A DNA stretch of 64,000 bases from Robertmurraya andreesenii (GCF_030813005.1 NZ_JAUSTU010000016.1:12053-76052), one strand, 5' to 3'; shown: positions 49,792 to 59,717, counted from the stretch's first letter. The notes: generated by a model from the sequence alone, not told the origin. A program made the numbers and translations.

Positions 49792-51037
49792 CTTTAAAGC
49801 CTATATCTTTGCGGTAAAAAATCTCCTCACACTGAAGCTTTTCCAATTCTTTATAGACAAGGGACTGTGCTTCTTCCAAAGTAGTTGCTTTCCCCCCGAC
49901 CAATAAAACACGTCCACCATTCGTCACAAAACGGGAATCCTTCTTCTTCGTACCAGCGTGAAATACAAATAACTCTGAAGAGATTTCTTCAATTCCTATT
50001 AATGGAGCACCCTTTTCATAGGAGTCCGGGTAGCCTTTTGCAGCGACAACCACACCGATCATAGCCTCATTATCCCATTCAATTTGCGGCTCTTTGCCAT
50101 CCAGCAATTCTACTATTACTTGAACTAAATCCGTTTTCATGCGCGGAAGAATGACCTGTGTCTCAGGGTCACCAAAACGAGCATTAAACTCAATAACCTT
50201 CGGACCGTTCTCGGTCTTGATCAGGCCTGCATAGAGAATTCCACAGAAGCTCCTGCCTTCTTTGACAAGTGCTTTTGCTGTTGGCTCTAAAATAGTGGAT
50301 ATCGCCGTTTGAATCACATCATCACCAATTTGTGGTACTGGAGAATAGGCTCCCATTCCACCGGTATTTGGACCTTTGTCACCTTCAAAAGCCCTTTTAT
50401 GATCTTGCGCAATCTCAAGTGGAATTACATTCTCCCCATTCACTAATGCCATAAGCGAGAATTCCTCACCAGCAAGAAACTCCTCAACAACAACCGTGGA
50501 GGAAGCATCACCGAACTTCTCATCTTCCATCATTTCCTTTAGGCTAGTTAAGGCCTCATCGAGTGTCAGAGCCACAGTAACACCCTTCCCCGCTGCTAAA
50601 CCGTCCGCTTTAATGACAATTGGTGCTCCCTTTTTTAGCACATAGGCTCTTGCCGACTCATAATCCGTAAACACTTCATATTCCGCCGTAGGAATGGCAT
50701 ATTTCTTCATCAGATTCTTAGCATATGATTTACTTCCCTCGATCTCAGCGGCTTTTTGGCTTGGTCCAAATACAGCTAGCCCTTCAGAACGAAACCGATC
50801 TGCTAACCCAGCTAGTAATGGTACCTCTGGTCCGATGATCGTTAAATCAATATGTTCGGACAAGGCAAAATCAACTAGCCTTTCCTGATCATTCTCTTCA
50901 ATAGCAACAAGCTCAGCTACATCCGTCATCCCATCGTTCCCAGGAGCTACAAATACCTTATCGACGACGGGACTTTCACTTACCTTGCGACAAATCGCAT
51001 GCTCTCGTCCGCCACGTCCGACCACTAATATCTTCAT
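49769..51037 (-). CDS. purD: Phosphoribosylamine-glycine ligase
   Basis: PurD makes glycinamide ribonucleotide from phosphoribosylamine, glycine and ATP (second step of purine synthesis). The 422-residue ATP-grasp enzyme starts MKILVVGRGGREHAI and has the family motif RFGDPETQVILPRM. The ATG at 51037 follows GGAGGTAGGGTGC; a TTG at 51052 lies in the leader. It is the last gene of the pur operon and is separated from purH by 157 bases with a long palindrome. No clear terminator follows its stop codon. Confidence 0.96.
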   Translation of the reverse strand: MKILVVGRGGREHAICRKVSESPVVDKVFVAPGNDGMTDVAELVAIEENDQERLVDFALSEHIDLTIIGPEVPLLAGLADRFRSEGLAVFGPSQKAAEIEGSKSYAKNLMKKYAIPTAEYEVFTDYESARAYVLKKGAPIVIKADGLAAGKGVTVALTLDEALTSLKEMMEDEKFGDASSTVVVEEFLAGEEFSLMALVNGENVIPLEIAQDHKRAFEGDKGPNTGGMGAYSPVPQIGDDVIQTAISTILEPTAKALVKEGRSFCGILYAGLIKTENGPKVIEFNARFGDPETQVILPRMKTDLVQVIVELLDGKEPQIEWDNEAMIGVVVAAKGYPDSYEKGAPLIGIEEISSELFVFHAGTKKKDSRFVTNGGRVLLVGGKATTLEEAQSLVYKELEKLQCEEIFYRKDIGFKAIEPVFD

Positions 51038-51099
51038 GCACCCTACCTCCAAACCATTTTAATTTGGCCCAGTTACTATGTATCATTGAGCAGCATACC

Positions 51100-51166
51100 G
51101 CCTTACACGTGTACGTTCACGATAGTTTCGTACCGAATAAAACCCGCTCACGCACACGTATAAGGC
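51100..51166. repeat. Long imperfect palindrome between purH and purD
   Basis: GCCTTACACGTGTACGT (51100-51116) and ACGCACACGTATAAGGC (51150-51166) are inverted copies with 15 of 17 matches, enclosing 33 bases. This could fold into an RNA hairpin within the pur transcript or represent a dispersed palindromic element. The gap (51038-51194) has no gene. Confidence 0.75.
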
Positions 51167-51194
51167 TAAGAACAACACTTACTTTGAAACAGCC

Positions 51195-52730
51195 CTAATG
51201 TTTGAAATGCCTTACCCCAGTAAAGACCATCGCAATGCCGTACTCATCCGCCTTCTTAATCGAATCCTCATCACGAATCGAGCCTCCGGGCTGAATGATC
51301 GCAGTAATGCCTGCTTTGGCCGCAGCCTCGACCGTATCATCCATCGGGAAAAAGGCATCCGATGCGAGCACAGCCCCGTTCGCTTTGGTATTGGCCTGCT
51401 CAAGCGCAATATTGGCAGCGCCGACACGATTCATTTGCCCCGCACCGATTCCTAATGTCATATTTTCGCTATTTACAACAATCGCATTGGATTTAACATG
51501 CTTCACAATTTTCCAACCGAACTCCAGTGCCTTCCATTCCTCATCCGTAGGCTCTCGCTTCGTTGGAACTGAAATGCTTGCTTCCTTTAGGGAGAAGCGA
51601 TCCTGCTCCTGAACAAGCAAACCGCCCTCAATGGAGGTCAATTTCATCTCTGCCTTCGCCTGTTCATCAAATGGAATCGTTAAGAGACGGAGATTTTTCT
51701 TTCCAGTTAAGATTCCCAGAGCCTCCTCTGAAAAAGATGGTGCAATAACAATTTCAAGAAAGATTTCATGTAGCTTTTCTGCCGTCACCTTGTCCACTTC
51801 ACGATTGAAGGCCACAATTCCACCAAAAATAGAAACAGGGTCAGCGGCAAATGCTCTCGTAAAAGCATTGAATACATCCTCGCCAGTCCCTACTCCACAA
51901 GGATTCATATGTTTTACAGCTACAGCTGCTGGTTCGGTAAATTCCTTTACGATTTGCAGAGCTGCATCGGCGTCGTTAATATTATTGTAGGATAATTCTT
52001 TGCCATGTAACTGAGTGGCATTCGCAATGGAAAAAACAGATCCCAATGGCTTACGGTAAAAAGCTGCCTTTTGGTGAGGATTTTCACCGTATCTGAGAGA
52101 TTGCTTTAACTCATAGGTAACCGTTAATTTTTCCGGTGTTTCCTCCTCTGCAAGCTCGGTCATGTATTCCGCAATCATTGCATCATAGGCCGCTGTATGG
52201 CGAAAAACCTTGGCTGCGAGCTTACGGCGGGTTTTAATCGATGTCTCTCCCTTATTCTGCACTTCCTCAACCACCACATTATAATCTGCCGGATCGACGA
52301 CAACTGTCACATATTCATGATTCTTTGCTGCGGCACGGAGCATCGTTGGCCCACCAATATCGATGTTCTCAATTGCATCCTCCACCGTGACATCTGGCTT
52401 CGCAATCGTTTGCTGGAAGGGGTACAGATTCACACAGACAATATGTATGGGCTCAATATCGTGTTCAGCCAACTCCTCCTGATGACTTTTTTCCGCAAAT
52501 TTCGCAAGAAGTCCCCCATGAATATATGGATTTAACGTTTTAACCCGTCCCTCCAAAATTTCCGGAAACCCAGTTACCTCACTCACACCGATAACAGGAA
52601 TTTGCTGCTCTTCTAACGCCTTTTTCGTTCCACCTGTTGAAATGATTTCATAACCTAAATCACTTAATTTCTTCGCAAATTCAACAATGCCGCTTTTATC
52701 TGAAACACTGATTAATGCCCGTTTTTTCAT
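51195..52730 (-). CDS. purH: Bifunctional AICAR transformylase/IMP cyclohydrolase
   Basis: PurH carries out the final two steps to IMP: formylation of AICAR with 10-formyl-THF and ring closure. The 511-residue protein has the N-terminal MGS-like cyclohydrolase domain (SVSDKSGIVEFAK, STGGTKKAL, GRVKTLNPYIHGG) and the C-terminal transformylase domain (AVKHMNPCGVG, LRYGENPHQKA, and SDAFFPMDD). The ATG with GGGGAGG follows purN without a gap. Confidence 0.97.
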   Translation of the reverse strand: MKKRALISVSDKSGIVEFAKKLSDLGYEIISTGGTKKALEEQQIPVIGVSEVTGFPEILEGRVKTLNPYIHGGLLAKFAEKSHQEELAEHDIEPIHIVCVNLYPFQQTIAKPDVTVEDAIENIDIGGPTMLRAAAKNHEYVTVVVDPADYNVVVEEVQNKGETSIKTRRKLAAKVFRHTAAYDAMIAEYMTELAEEETPEKLTVTYELKQSLRYGENPHQKAAFYRKPLGSVFSIANATQLHGKELSYNNINDADAALQIVKEFTEPAAVAVKHMNPCGVGTGEDVFNAFTRAFAADPVSIFGGIVAFNREVDKVTAEKLHEIFLEIVIAPSFSEEALGILTGKKNLRLLTIPFDEQAKAEMKLTSIEGGLLVQEQDRFSLKEASISVPTKREPTDEEWKALEFGWKIVKHVKSNAIVVNSENMTLGIGAGQMNRVGAANIALEQANTKANGAVLASDAFFPMDDTVEAAAKAGITAIIQPGGSIRDEDSIKKADEYGIAMVFTGVRHFKH

Positions 52731-53312
52731 TCAAATGACCTCCCCGCTTTTTGTTAGCAGTTGTTCAATGACCGATGGGTAAAGCTCATGCTCGATTTCA
52801 TGAATTTTCGTTTGTAAGGACTCTCGTGTTTCGCTCTCACTTATATTGATTGCCCTTTGCGCAATAATTGGACCCGTATCCATGCCTGCATCAACATAGT
52901 GAACGGTCACACCACTTACCTTCACCTTTGCTGCCAGCGCCTGACCGATGGCATCCTTCCCCGGAAAAGCAGGCAGTAAGGACGGATGAATATTAATGAT
53001 TTTTCCCTCAAATTCCTCTAAAAGAGTAGGGCCAATTAACCTCATATAGCCAGCCAAAACGATAAAATCAACCTCATAATCTCGTAATTGCGTTAATATA
53101 GCGAACTCATAATCTTCCTTTTTCGGATAATCCTTCACTTGAACGACAAAGGTAGGGATGTTTTCATTGCGCGCCCGCTCGATCGCATAAGCATTCGGCT
53201 TGTCGCAAACGAGCAAGCAAATATCGGCAGCGAGTTCACCCTTCTTTTTCGCATCCACGATCGCTTGAAAATTACTCCCGCTCCCTGAAGCAAATATGGC
53301 GATTCTTTTCAT
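52731..53312 (-). CDS. purN: Phosphoribosylglycinamide formyltransferase
   Basis: PurN transfers the formyl group of 10-formyl-THF to glycinamide ribonucleotide (third step). The 193-residue protein shows ASGSGSNFQAIVDA (phosphate loop), LAGYMRLIG, and the catalytic INIHPSLLPAFPG motif with the conserved asparagine and histidine and the downstream aspartate in VDAGMDTGPII. Its ATG overlaps the purM stop by four bases. Confidence 0.97.
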   Translation of the reverse strand: MKRIAIFASGSGSNFQAIVDAKKKGELAADICLLVCDKPNAYAIERARNENIPTFVVQVKDYPKKEDYEFAILTQLRDYEVDFIVLAGYMRLIGPTLLEEFEGKIINIHPSLLPAFPGKDAIGQALAAKVKVSGVTVHYVDAGMDTGPIIAQRAINISESETRESLQTKIHEIEHELYPSVIEQLLTKSGEVI

Positions 53313-54349
53313 CCTAACCTCCGCCCGCTCATCAGAATGCCTTCTCGATTGGAAACAACGCCAAGTTGATAGGCTTTTTCCCCTAAATCATTAAAATACT
53401 GAATGACTTCTTCGGCATGTTCTGGGTTTACTGCAACAACCATACCCATTCCCATATTAAAAATATTGTACATTTCGTCTCGTTCAAGGTTTCCGAGCTT
53501 CTCCATCAATGTATAAATAGGAGGGATTTCCCAGCCGCTCTCGTCGAGTTCTGCCCCAAGTCCTGCCGGAAGCATACGTGGAATATTTTCAACGAAGCCT
53601 CCGCCAGTAATATGCGCCATTCCTTTTATGTCAAATTTCTTCATCGCAGCTAACAGCGGTTTGACATAAATTTTGGTCGGGCGTAGTAGTTCCTCCCCAA
53701 GGGTACAACCAAGCTCTTCCACATGGTCATGTAGGGACATCTTCGCTTGCTCAAAGAAAACTTTTCTCACGAGAGAATAACCATTGCTATGGATACCACT
53801 GGAGGCTAATCCGATAAGGACATCTCCTGCTTGAATATTCTCTCCTGTAATAAGGGCTGATTTTTCACAAGCACCGACAGAAAATCCAGCCAGATCATAT
53901 TCCTCTGCATTGTACATGCCTGGCATCTCGGCTGTTTCTCCTCCAACCAATGCACAGCCAGCCTGCTCACAGCCATCGGCAATCCCTTTTACGATCGCTT
54001 CAATCCTTGCCGGTTCTGCCTTGCCACAGGCAATGTAATCGAGAAAATAAAGAGGTTCTGCTCCTTGCACAACGATATCATTGACACACATGGCAACAGC
54101 ATCGACCCCGATTGTGTCGTGCTTATCCATCATGAAAGCAAGCATTAGCTTTGTCCCCACACCATCAGTGCCGGAGACAAGAACCGGTTCCTTCAGATTC
54201 AGAGCTGATAGGTCAAACATTCCACCGAAGCCGCCGAGTCCACCAAGAACGCCTAGCCGCTTCGTTCTGGCTACATGCTTCTTCATTCGAGTAACCGCCT
54301 CATAGCCTGCCTCAATATTCACTCCGGCACTCTTGTATGCGCCTGCCAT
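53309..54349 (-). CDS. purM: Phosphoribosylformylglycinamidine cyclo-ligase
   Basis: PurM (AIR synthetase) closes the imidazole ring with ATP. The 346-residue protein has the family motifs YKSAGVNIEAGYEAV, VSGTDGVGTKLMLA, GGETAEMPGMY and AHITGGGFVENIPRM. It follows purF with a 121-base gap that contains a terminator-like hairpin, an unusual arrangement inside this otherwise tight operon, and overlaps purN by four bases. Confidence 0.97.
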   Translation of the reverse strand: MAGAYKSAGVNIEAGYEAVTRMKKHVARTKRLGVLGGLGGFGGMFDLSALNLKEPVLVSGTDGVGTKLMLAFMMDKHDTIGVDAVAMCVNDIVVQGAEPLYFLDYIACGKAEPARIEAIVKGIADGCEQAGCALVGGETAEMPGMYNAEEYDLAGFSVGACEKSALITGENIQAGDVLIGLASSGIHSNGYSLVRKVFFEQAKMSLHDHVEELGCTLGEELLRPTKIYVKPLLAAMKKFDIKGMAHITGGGFVENIPRMLPAGLGAELDESGWEIPPIYTLMEKLGNLERDEMYNIFNMGMGMVVAVNPEHAEEVIQYFNDLGEKAYQLGVVSNREGILMSGRRLG

Positions 54350-54434
54350 TTCAAGACCTCCTTCATTGTAGAAATGCTGTGTTCATATGATTTGATATTA
54401 TGGAATGGCCTCAAGCCGTCCCAAAAAATAACCT

Positions 54435-54467
54435 TTAGAAAAGAAAAGCGACATCTTTCATGTCGCT
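54435..54467 (-). terminator. Terminator-like hairpin inside the pur operon (purF-purM)
   Basis: AGCGACAT and ATGTCGCT form an 8-base stem with a 5-base loop, followed on the minus strand by TTTCTTTTC. It starts a few bases after the purF stop and could reduce expression of purMNHD. Confidence 0.65.
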
Positions 54468-54470
54468 GTA

Positions 54471-55883
54471 TTAGACGTTTTCGTAGGCTCTAACCGTGGT
54501 TGGATAGATTTCCGTTGGATATTTACCTGTAAAACAGGCCACACATTGTCCGCAGTTTTCATCCGAGCTTTTCTTGCCAATACCTTCAAGCAAACCTTCT
54601 AAGCTTAAAAAGGTTAAAGAATCCGCACCGATGATTTCTCTCATTTCTTCAACCGTATGATTAGCAGCCATCAGCTCTTCCTTCGTCGAGGTGTCGATTC
54701 CATAAAAGCATGGATGCTGAATCGGCGGCGAGCTAATGACCACATGGACCTCTGTCGCTCCGGCTTCCTTCAACATCGTCACGATGCGCCGGCTTGTCGT
54801 ACCACGTACAATCGAATCATCCACCATGATTACTCGTTTTCCCTCTACTACACCACGAACAGGCGACAGCTTCATCTTCACACCCTGCTCTCTCAAGACT
54901 TGAGATGGCTGAATGAACGTTCTGCCAACATATTTATTTTTTATCAAACCCATTTCATATGGGATTCCCGATTCCTCCGCATATCCGATAGCAACAGAAA
55001 TACTAGAATCCGGCACTCCTGTGACGACATCTGCTTCTATCTGCACTTCCTTGGCAAGCTTCTTCCCAAGACGCTTTCTTGCTGTATGAACGTTGATGCC
55101 TTGAATATTACTGTCAGGACGGGAAAAATACACATACTCCATCGAGCACATCGCTTGATTCGCTGGAAGTACATACTGTTCGGTACGAATGCCTTCATCA
55201 TCAATAATAACCAGTTCTCCCGCCTGAACATCACGAACAAATTTTGCTCCTACAATATCAAAAGCACAGGTTTCAGAGGTAATTAAGTATGCATCTCCTA
55301 ATTTCCCAATGGACAATGGGCGCATCCCATTCGGATCAAGAGCAACCATCAGCTGGGTTTCTGTCATGATGAGAAAAGCATAAGCCCCTTTTAGCATCGA
55401 TAAAGCATTATGCACCTGTTGAACAAACGGGGTATTCCCTCCCCGGCGAATCAAATGAGCCAGCACTTCTGTGTCCGAGCTCGTTTGAAAAATGCTCCCT
55501 TGCGCTTCAAGCTGTTGTTTTAATGCCGAGGCATTAATAAGATTTCCGTTATGTGCTAATGCCAGGCTGCCAGACTGAGAGTGAAACAAAAGCGGCTGAA
55601 CATTTTCATAGCCACCGCCACCGGCAGTTGCATAACGGACATGTCCGATGGCCCCCGTTCCGTTCAATTGCTGCAGGGCTTCCTGGGAGAAGATCTCAGT
55701 GACAAGACCTTCCCCTTTTATTCCCTTCAGTCTCTCTCCATCGGTTACCACAATTCCGCATCCTTCCTGGCCCCGATGCTGAAGACTATGCAAGCCATAA
55801 TAAGTAATTTGCGCTGCGTTCGGATGTCCCCAAACTCCAAAGATGCCACACTCTTCATTAAGGCCTTTTATTTCAGCAAGCAT
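54471..55883 (-). CDS. purF: Amidophosphoribosyltransferase
   Basis: PurF catalyses the first committed step: PRPP plus glutamine to phosphoribosylamine. The 470-residue protein starts MLAEIKGLNEE, an 11-residue propeptide removed to expose Cys12 as the N-terminal nucleophile, as in B. subtilis PurF. The PRPP motif is VIMVDDSIVRGTTS, and cysteines near the C-terminus (NCGQCVACFTG) together with others upstream suggest the 4Fe-4S cluster of this class. The ATG at 55883 follows GGAGGGGAGC. The start overlaps the purL end by 16 bases. Confidence 0.97.
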   Translation of the reverse strand: MLAEIKGLNEECGIFGVWGHPNAAQITYYGLHSLQHRGQEGCGIVVTDGERLKGIKGEGLVTEIFSQEALQQLNGTGAIGHVRYATAGGGGYENVQPLLFHSQSGSLALAHNGNLINASALKQQLEAQGSIFQTSSDTEVLAHLIRRGGNTPFVQQVHNALSMLKGAYAFLIMTETQLMVALDPNGMRPLSIGKLGDAYLITSETCAFDIVGAKFVRDVQAGELVIIDDEGIRTEQYVLPANQAMCSMEYVYFSRPDSNIQGINVHTARKRLGKKLAKEVQIEADVVTGVPDSSISVAIGYAEESGIPYEMGLIKNKYVGRTFIQPSQVLREQGVKMKLSPVRGVVEGKRVIMVDDSIVRGTTSRRIVTMLKEAGATEVHVVISSPPIQHPCFYGIDTSTKEELMAANHTVEEMREIIGADSLTFLSLEGLLEGIGKKSSDENCGQCVACFTGKYPTEIYPTTVRAYENV

Positions 55884-58087
55884 GGAATAGCTCCCCTCCA
55901 AGCATCCTCTAAGTCTGCTACTTTTTGATTGATGACAACCTTATTATTCGCATAGATTTCTAGCTTTGCAGAATCAGTGATTTCTCCTATTTTCACCGCA
56001 TCAACTAGTTGCTCAAATTGCTCCTGATGCTCTTTTTTCACAGAAATGATAAAGCGGGACTGAGATTCACTGAAGAGAGCAGAGGTAATATTCCCTTCCA
56101 CCTTAACCTTGGCGCCAAGTCCTTTTGTACCAAATAAGCTTTCAGCCAAAGCCACAGCAAGACCGCCTTCAGCGATATCATGGGCAGAAGCCACAACGCC
56201 GGCACGAATCGCCGCTAACACTTGCTTCTGTACTTTCGCTTCGATATCTAAATCAATTTCTGGTGCTTTCCCAAAGATTCTCCCGTAGGTCAACTTCTGG
56301 AGCTCACTTCCACCGAATTCATCCTTCGTTTCCCCAACAAGATAAATCAGATCTCCGTCTCCCTTAAACACTTGAGTCGTAATATGTTCCAGGTCTTCGA
56401 CTAAGCCAACCATACCGACAACAGGCGTTGGATAGACAGCCGTTCCATTTGTTTCATTGTATAAGGAAACATTTCCACCGATCACAGGTGCGTTTAGCTT
56501 ACGGCATGCCTCACTCATTCCGTCAACAGATTTTTCAAATTGCCAGAAAATTTCTGGCTTCTCTGGGTTACCGAAATTCAAGCAATCTGTAATCGCTAAC
56601 GGTTCAGCACCTGATGCGACGACATTACGAGCAGCCTCTGCCACTGCTATTTTTCCGCCAGTTTCTGGGTCCAAATAAATGTAGCGGGAGTTACAATCGG
56701 TTGTCATCGCAAGTGCCTTCTTCGTTCCACGAATTCTTACGACCGCTGCATCTGAGCCAGGTGCGACGACCGTATTGGTTCGGACCATATGATCATATTG
56801 ATCGTAGACCCACTCTTTACTAGCAATGGTCGGTTGTTTTAAAAGGATTATAAGGGTCTCGTTATAATCCTCCACTTGTGGTATATCGTTCTCCATTGCT
56901 TGAAACTCACGAAAATAAGCAGGCTCACTAGACGGTTTATGGTACACAGGCGCATCCTCTGCTAGTGCATCAGCTGGTACGTTTGCTACCACTTCACCCT
57001 TGTGAAGGAGGCGAAGCATTTTATCATCGGTTACATGTCCAATTGCAACTGCCTCTAGACCGTATTTGGAAAAAAGATCAACGATTTCCTGCTCACGGCC
57101 CTTTTTTACGACAATCAGCATACGCTCCTGCGATTCAGACAGCATCATTTCATAGGCAGTCATGCCCGTTTCCCGCTGTGGTACAAAATCCAAATTCATC
57201 TCAATACCAGAACCTGCTTTACTTGCCATTTCAGCAGATGAGCTTGTGAGGCCAGCTGCTCCCATATCCTGAATGCCGACGAGGGCATCCAATTGAATCA
57301 GCTCTAAACAAGCCTCAATGAGCAATTTCTCCATAAAGGGATCACCCACCTGAACGGCCGGGCGTTTTTCGTCGGAATCTTCGGTTAACTCTTCCGATGC
57401 GAAGGTGGCCCCATGAATGCCATCACGGCCTGTCTTTGCCCCTACATACATCACTGTATTGCCCACTCCATGAGCCTGACCCTTTTTAATATCCTTATGA
57501 TCAATGATGCCGACACACATCGCATTGACGAGAGGGTTTCCTTCATAGCAAGCATCGAATTGAATCTCTCCGCCAACCGTTGGGATTCCGATACAATTTC
57601 CATAGCCTGCAATTCCTGCAACAACTTCTTTAAAAAGGTAACGTACACGAGAAGAAGCATCTAATTCCCCGAATCGTAAAGAATTTAATAAGGCAATCGG
57701 TCTTGCTCCCATTGAAAAGACATCGCGGATAATTCCACCCACACCTGTTGCGGCCCCTTGATAGGGCTCAATGGCGGATGGGTGATTATGGCTTTCGATT
57801 TTAAAGACAACCGCTTGTTTGTCACCGATATCAACGATTCCTGCACCCTCCCCTGGACCTTGAAGGACTCGTTCTCCACTAGTCGGGAATCGTTTTAATA
57901 CAGGCTTAGAGTTTTTGTAGCTGCAATGCTCGGACCACATAACAGAGAAGAGACCTGTTTCCGTATAATTAGGAGTGCGTCCGAGAATTCCCTCGACCAT
58001 CGCAAACTCTTCATCCGTCAAACCCATTTCTCGATAAAGTTTCTCTTGTTTAATTTGTTCTGGACTTGGCTCAAGCTTTAATGACAT
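55868..58087 (-). CDS. purL: Phosphoribosylformylglycinamidine synthase subunit PurL
   Basis: PurL is the ATP-binding synthase subunit of FGAM synthase, which works with PurQ (glutaminase) and PurS. The 739-residue protein is the small form of PurL used in Gram-positive bacteria. Motifs include MWSEHCSYKNSKPVLKRFPT near residue 50, FKIESHNHPSAIEPYQGAATGVGG (in part), and the C-terminal ASAHDIAEGGLAVALAE segment. It overlaps purQ by 17 bases. Confidence 0.97.
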   Translation of the reverse strand: MSLKLEPSPEQIKQEKLYREMGLTDEEFAMVEGILGRTPNYTETGLFSVMWSEHCSYKNSKPVLKRFPTSGERVLQGPGEGAGIVDIGDKQAVVFKIESHNHPSAIEPYQGAATGVGGIIRDVFSMGARPIALLNSLRFGELDASSRVRYLFKEVVAGIAGYGNCIGIPTVGGEIQFDACYEGNPLVNAMCVGIIDHKDIKKGQAHGVGNTVMYVGAKTGRDGIHGATFASEELTEDSDEKRPAVQVGDPFMEKLLIEACLELIQLDALVGIQDMGAAGLTSSSAEMASKAGSGIEMNLDFVPQRETGMTAYEMMLSESQERMLIVVKKGREQEIVDLFSKYGLEAVAIGHVTDDKMLRLLHKGEVVANVPADALAEDAPVYHKPSSEPAYFREFQAMENDIPQVEDYNETLIILLKQPTIASKEWVYDQYDHMVRTNTVVAPGSDAAVVRIRGTKKALAMTTDCNSRYIYLDPETGGKIAVAEAARNVVASGAEPLAITDCLNFGNPEKPEIFWQFEKSVDGMSEACRKLNAPVIGGNVSLYNETNGTAVYPTPVVGMVGLVEDLEHITTQVFKGDGDLIYLVGETKDEFGGSELQKLTYGRIFGKAPEIDLDIEAKVQKQVLAAIRAGVVASAHDIAEGGLAVALAESLFGTKGLGAKVKVEGNITSALFSESQSRFIISVKKEHQEQFEQLVDAVKIGEITDSAKLEIYANNKVVINQKVADLEDAWRGAIPCLLK

Positions 58088-58754
58088 TTGCTTCCCTCCA
58101 TTGCTTCACGATCGCCTTAAACAGCTTCAATCCATCCGCTCCACCTAGTAATTCGTCAACTGCTCTTTCAGGATGTGGCATCATGCCAAGGACATTGCCC
58201 TGTTCGTTGATAATCCCGGCAATATTGGCTAACGATCCATTCGGGTTGTTCTCATAAGTAAAAACAATTTGCTTGTTTTCGATTAGTTTCTGCAGTGTTT
58301 CTTCATCACAATAGTAGTTCCCTTCACCATGGGCAATTGGAATTGTGACAAGCTCACCCTCTTCATATAATGAAGTGAACATCGTTTGATTGTTTTCAAC
58401 CTTTAGCTTGGTTGGTCGACAGATAAATTTCAAGCTTTCATTTCTTCTCATGGCTCCTGGCAGCAGACCGCTCTCTAGTAAAATTTGAAATCCATTACAG
58501 ACGCCAAGGACGGGCTTTCCAGCTTGTGCTGCTTTTACAACCTCCTGCATTACTCGACTGAAACGGGCAATCGCACCTGTGCGCAAATAATCACCATAGG
58601 AAAATCCCCCAGGTAAAAGGATGCCATCAAATTCATCGAGGCTTTCGGCATCATGCCATACATACTCTACCTCTTCCCCTAACTCATCCTTAATGGCGTG
58701 GTACATGTCAACATCACAGTTCGAGCCTGGAAACACGATGACAGCAAATTTCAC
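58071..58754 (-). CDS. purQ: Phosphoribosylformylglycinamidine synthase subunit PurQ
   Basis: PurQ is the class I glutamine amidotransferase that supplies ammonia to PurL. The 227-residue protein has the catalytic Cys86 in GVCNGFQ, the LPGGFSYGDYLR loop, and the C-terminal histidine-glutamate pair in MMPHPERA. It overlaps purS by four bases (ATGA) and purL by 17. Confidence 0.97.
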   Translation of the reverse strand: MKFAVIVFPGSNCDVDMYHAIKDELGEEVEYVWHDAESLDEFDGILLPGGFSYGDYLRTGAIARFSRVMQEVVKAAQAGKPVLGVCNGFQILLESGLLPGAMRRNESLKFICRPTKLKVENNQTMFTSLYEEGELVTIPIAHGEGNYYCDEETLQKLIENKQIVFTYENNPNGSLANIAGIINEQGNVLGMMPHPERAVDELLGGADGLKLFKAIVKQWREANVIKA

Positions 58755-59005
58755 GGAGCAACAGCCTCCTCAATTTCATAACGGTAATCCTCAATCACTG
58801 GGTTCGCAAGCAAGCTCTCACACACTTCCTTCACGATCTCTTCCACAGCGCGCTCTGATTTTTCAATTGTGAGTTCCATATACTTTCCGATCCGAACGTC
58901 CTTTACCTCGTGGTAGCTTAACGATTGTAATGAATTCTTTACAGCCGCCCCTTGTGGATCGAGAACACTTTCTCTTAAGGTTACATAGACTTTTACTTTA
59001 TACAT
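58751..59005 (-). CDS. purS: Phosphoribosylformylglycinamidine synthase subunit PurS
   Basis: The 84-residue PurS bridges PurL and PurQ. It starts YKVKVYVTLRESVLDPQGAA, the family signature, and has the ordinary length. The ATG at 59005 has a GGAGGTCCTTCTC site and overlaps the purC stop by eight bases; the TTG five codons earlier belongs to the ribosome site. Confidence 0.96.
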   Translation of the reverse strand: MYKVKVYVTLRESVLDPQGAAVKNSLQSLSYHEVKDVRIGKYMELTIEKSERAVEEIVKEVCESLLANPVIEDYRYEIEEAVAP

Positions 59006-59717
59006 GAGAAGGACCTCCAAGTCTTGCTAATATTTTTTCATAGGCTTCCGTTAGGTTCCCTAAATCTCGGCGGAACACATCTTTATCAAGTCTTTCACTT
59101 GTGTTCGCATCCCATAATCGACATGTATCAGGAGAAATTTCGTCTGCAAGCACGATATTCCCCTCTGCATCCTTTCCAAACTCTAGCTTGAAATCAATCA
59201 AACGAATACCTAGTTCTAGAAATAAATGGGATAGCACCTTATTGACATGCAAAGCTTTATATTTCAAAGCGGCAACTTCTTCTTTTCTAGCAAGCTGCAA
59301 TTCTTCGATATGATCCTCAATTAACAATGGATCCCCCAAATCATCGTCTTTGTAGTAAAATTCGACAATTGGCCTTGTTAACGGCTTCCCTTCTTCAATT
59401 CCTAGTCTCTTTGAGAAACTTCCAGCCGCTACATTCCTGACCACGACTTCAAGAGGGATAATCTTAACCTTTTTTACTAACTGTTCCGTTTCAGAGAGTT
59501 TTTTCACAAAATGTGAGGCAATTCCCTCTCTTTCAAGTTTTGAAAATATTAAGCTCGTAATTTCATTATTTAGGCGGCCCTTACCAGTAATTTGCGCCTT
59601 TTTTTCACCATTGAAGGCTGTTGCAGAATCCTTATACTCAATCCAAACAAACTGTGCATCATCGGTTTCATACACTCTCTTCGCTTTTCCTTCATATAAC
59701 AACGCTCTCTTTTCCAT
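58998..59717 (-). CDS. purC: SAICAR synthetase
   Basis: PurC joins CAIR and aspartate with ATP to SAICAR. The 239-residue protein has LLYEGKAKRVYETDD (nucleotide loop), PLEVVVRNVAAGS, and the LIDFKLEFGKD and LADEISPDTCRLWD motifs. The ribosome site AAGGGGGCTCTTAT is directly upstream. An 80-base gap with palindromes separates it from purB. Confidence 0.97.
   Translation of the reverse strand: MEKRALLYEGKAKRVYETDDAQFVWIEYKDSATAFNGEKKAQITGKGRLNNEITSLIFSKLEREGIASHFVKKLSETEQLVKKVKIIPLEVVVRNVAAGSFSKRLGIEEGKPLTRPIVEFYYKDDDLGDPLLIEDHIEELQLARKEEVAALKYKALHVNKVLSHLFLELGIRLIDFKLEFGKDAEGNIVLADEISPDTCRLWDANTSERLDKDVFRRDLGNLTEAYEKILARLGGPSHV

Noticed and set aside
54657..55286. 209-codon plus-strand open frame inside purF
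   Set aside because: Antisense shadow of purF; rich in His, Arg and Ser and lacking a ribosome site.
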